Below, in pieces: positions 63,920 through 64,000 of a DNA stretch of 64,000 nt (within the stretch, counting starts at the first letter, position 1; each line of letters starts with the position of its first letter). A program made the position numbers and the translations under genes. Source of the stretch: Bacteroidota bacterium (lineage in GTDB: Bacteria; Bacteroidota; Ignavibacteria; UBA10030; UBA6906). Below the pieces are notes generated by a model. The model did not search any database. It saw nothing but the letters and a program-made list of their open reading frames with translations, and had not been told where the DNA came from. The stretch is taken from positions 29,403 through 93,402 of the forward strand of contig JAHBUR010000016.1 in NCBI GenBank assembly GCA_019637975.1. Direction: 5' to 3'.

Positions 63920-64000
63920 ATGAAAGCAAGAATTATCGTGATGATGCTGTTCGTCGGGCTGATGACGACGGGTTTTGATTGTATAAACGAGGATGCTCTG
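63920..64000 (+). CDS. Small lipoprotein 2 (5' fragment, cut by window edge)
   Basis: ATG at 63920 with GAGGAGAAAG upstream. Only 27 codons remain: MKARIIVMMLFVGLMTTGFD ending at C in a lipobox (TGFDC), then INEDAL. It resembles the N-terminus of lipoprotein 1 (SCVNENA). Partial at the 3' end. Confidence 0.6.
   Translation, partial: MKARIIVMMLFVGLMTTGFDCINEDAL

Noticed and set aside
1..64000. tRNA, rRNA, CRISPR arrays, phage or plasmid origin
   Set aside because: I looked through the gaps between genes and found no tRNA-like stems with TTCGA arms, no regularly spaced direct repeats and no phage genes. Small noncoding RNAs cannot be excluded by eye.

Overview
The window looks like chromosome from a member of the Bacteroidota/Chlorobiota/Ignavibacteriota assemblage, most likely an Ignavibacteria-like lineage. 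The main clues are three surface proteins ending in the type IX secretion (T9SS) sorting tail typical of that group (consensus NYPNPFNPxTxI followed by VYNxLGQ and SGIYFYR), a PorV/PorQ-type outer-membrane protein, DUF4175/DUF4159/DUF2851/DUF3857 proteins, and a type-2 isoleucyl-tRNA synthetase. GC is around the low fifties. I see no rRNA, tRNA, CRISPR array, transposase or phage gene, so this is mostly core chromosome with some fast-evolving surface-protein loci. Three promoter candidates share a near-sigma70 form (TTGAYA-like, 16-17 bp, TATATT).

Layout. 0-1 kb: 5' part of ffh (minus). 1-9.6 kb: envelope genes on the plus strand (TPR/DUF3857/transglutaminase protein, a toxin-antitoxin pair whose toxin is frameshifted, DUF4159, DUF4175), ended by a palindromic repeat pair. 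9.7-17.3 kb: M14 carboxypeptidase, ECF sigma factor with anti-sigma factor, universal stress protein, Lon and DnaX. 17.5-25.2 kb: PorV-like protein, then a convergent minus-strand cluster of a secreted protein, a FecR protein, a large outer-membrane barrel and a CHASE2 adenylate cyclase. 25.3-27.9 kb: dxr-rseP. 28-32 kb: a TPR lipid/envelope-type protein, a secreted GATase1-like protein and a small barrel.

32-43.8 kb holds three large minus-strand T9SS cargo proteins. Two of them (1499 and 1591 aa) share an almost identical 2,117-bp segment encoding a six-Asp-box head. The shared block begins at the signal-peptide junction, while signal peptides and central modules differ. The third gene (carboxypeptidase-regulatory-like repeats) is split by a one-base shift in a homopolymer.

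43.9-52.5 kb, minus strand: DUF2851, pyrF, a cytochrome P460-like lipoprotein, a thioesterase, a POT/MFS transporter, NDH-2, LarE and a TPR protein. 52.6-61 kb, plus strand: a housekeeping run (YggS, DivIVA-like, purine nucleoside phosphorylase, DUF2905, SIMPL, IleRS, DksA/TraR-like, LspA, RluD). 61.3-64 kb: a tandemly duplicated two-gene unit of an outer-membrane barrel plus a small lipoprotein, cut by the window edge.

Most notable: the IleRS has a swapped class I signature (GIHH in place of HxGH), a form linked in some IleRS2 enzymes to very high mupirocin resistance. Also notable are the cassette-like head shared by two secreted proteins, terminator-like hairpins in the leaders of lon and dxr, and the FecR/barrel/CHASE2-cyclase cluster. 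Two single-base homopolymer frameshifts could be sequencing errors and need read-level checking.
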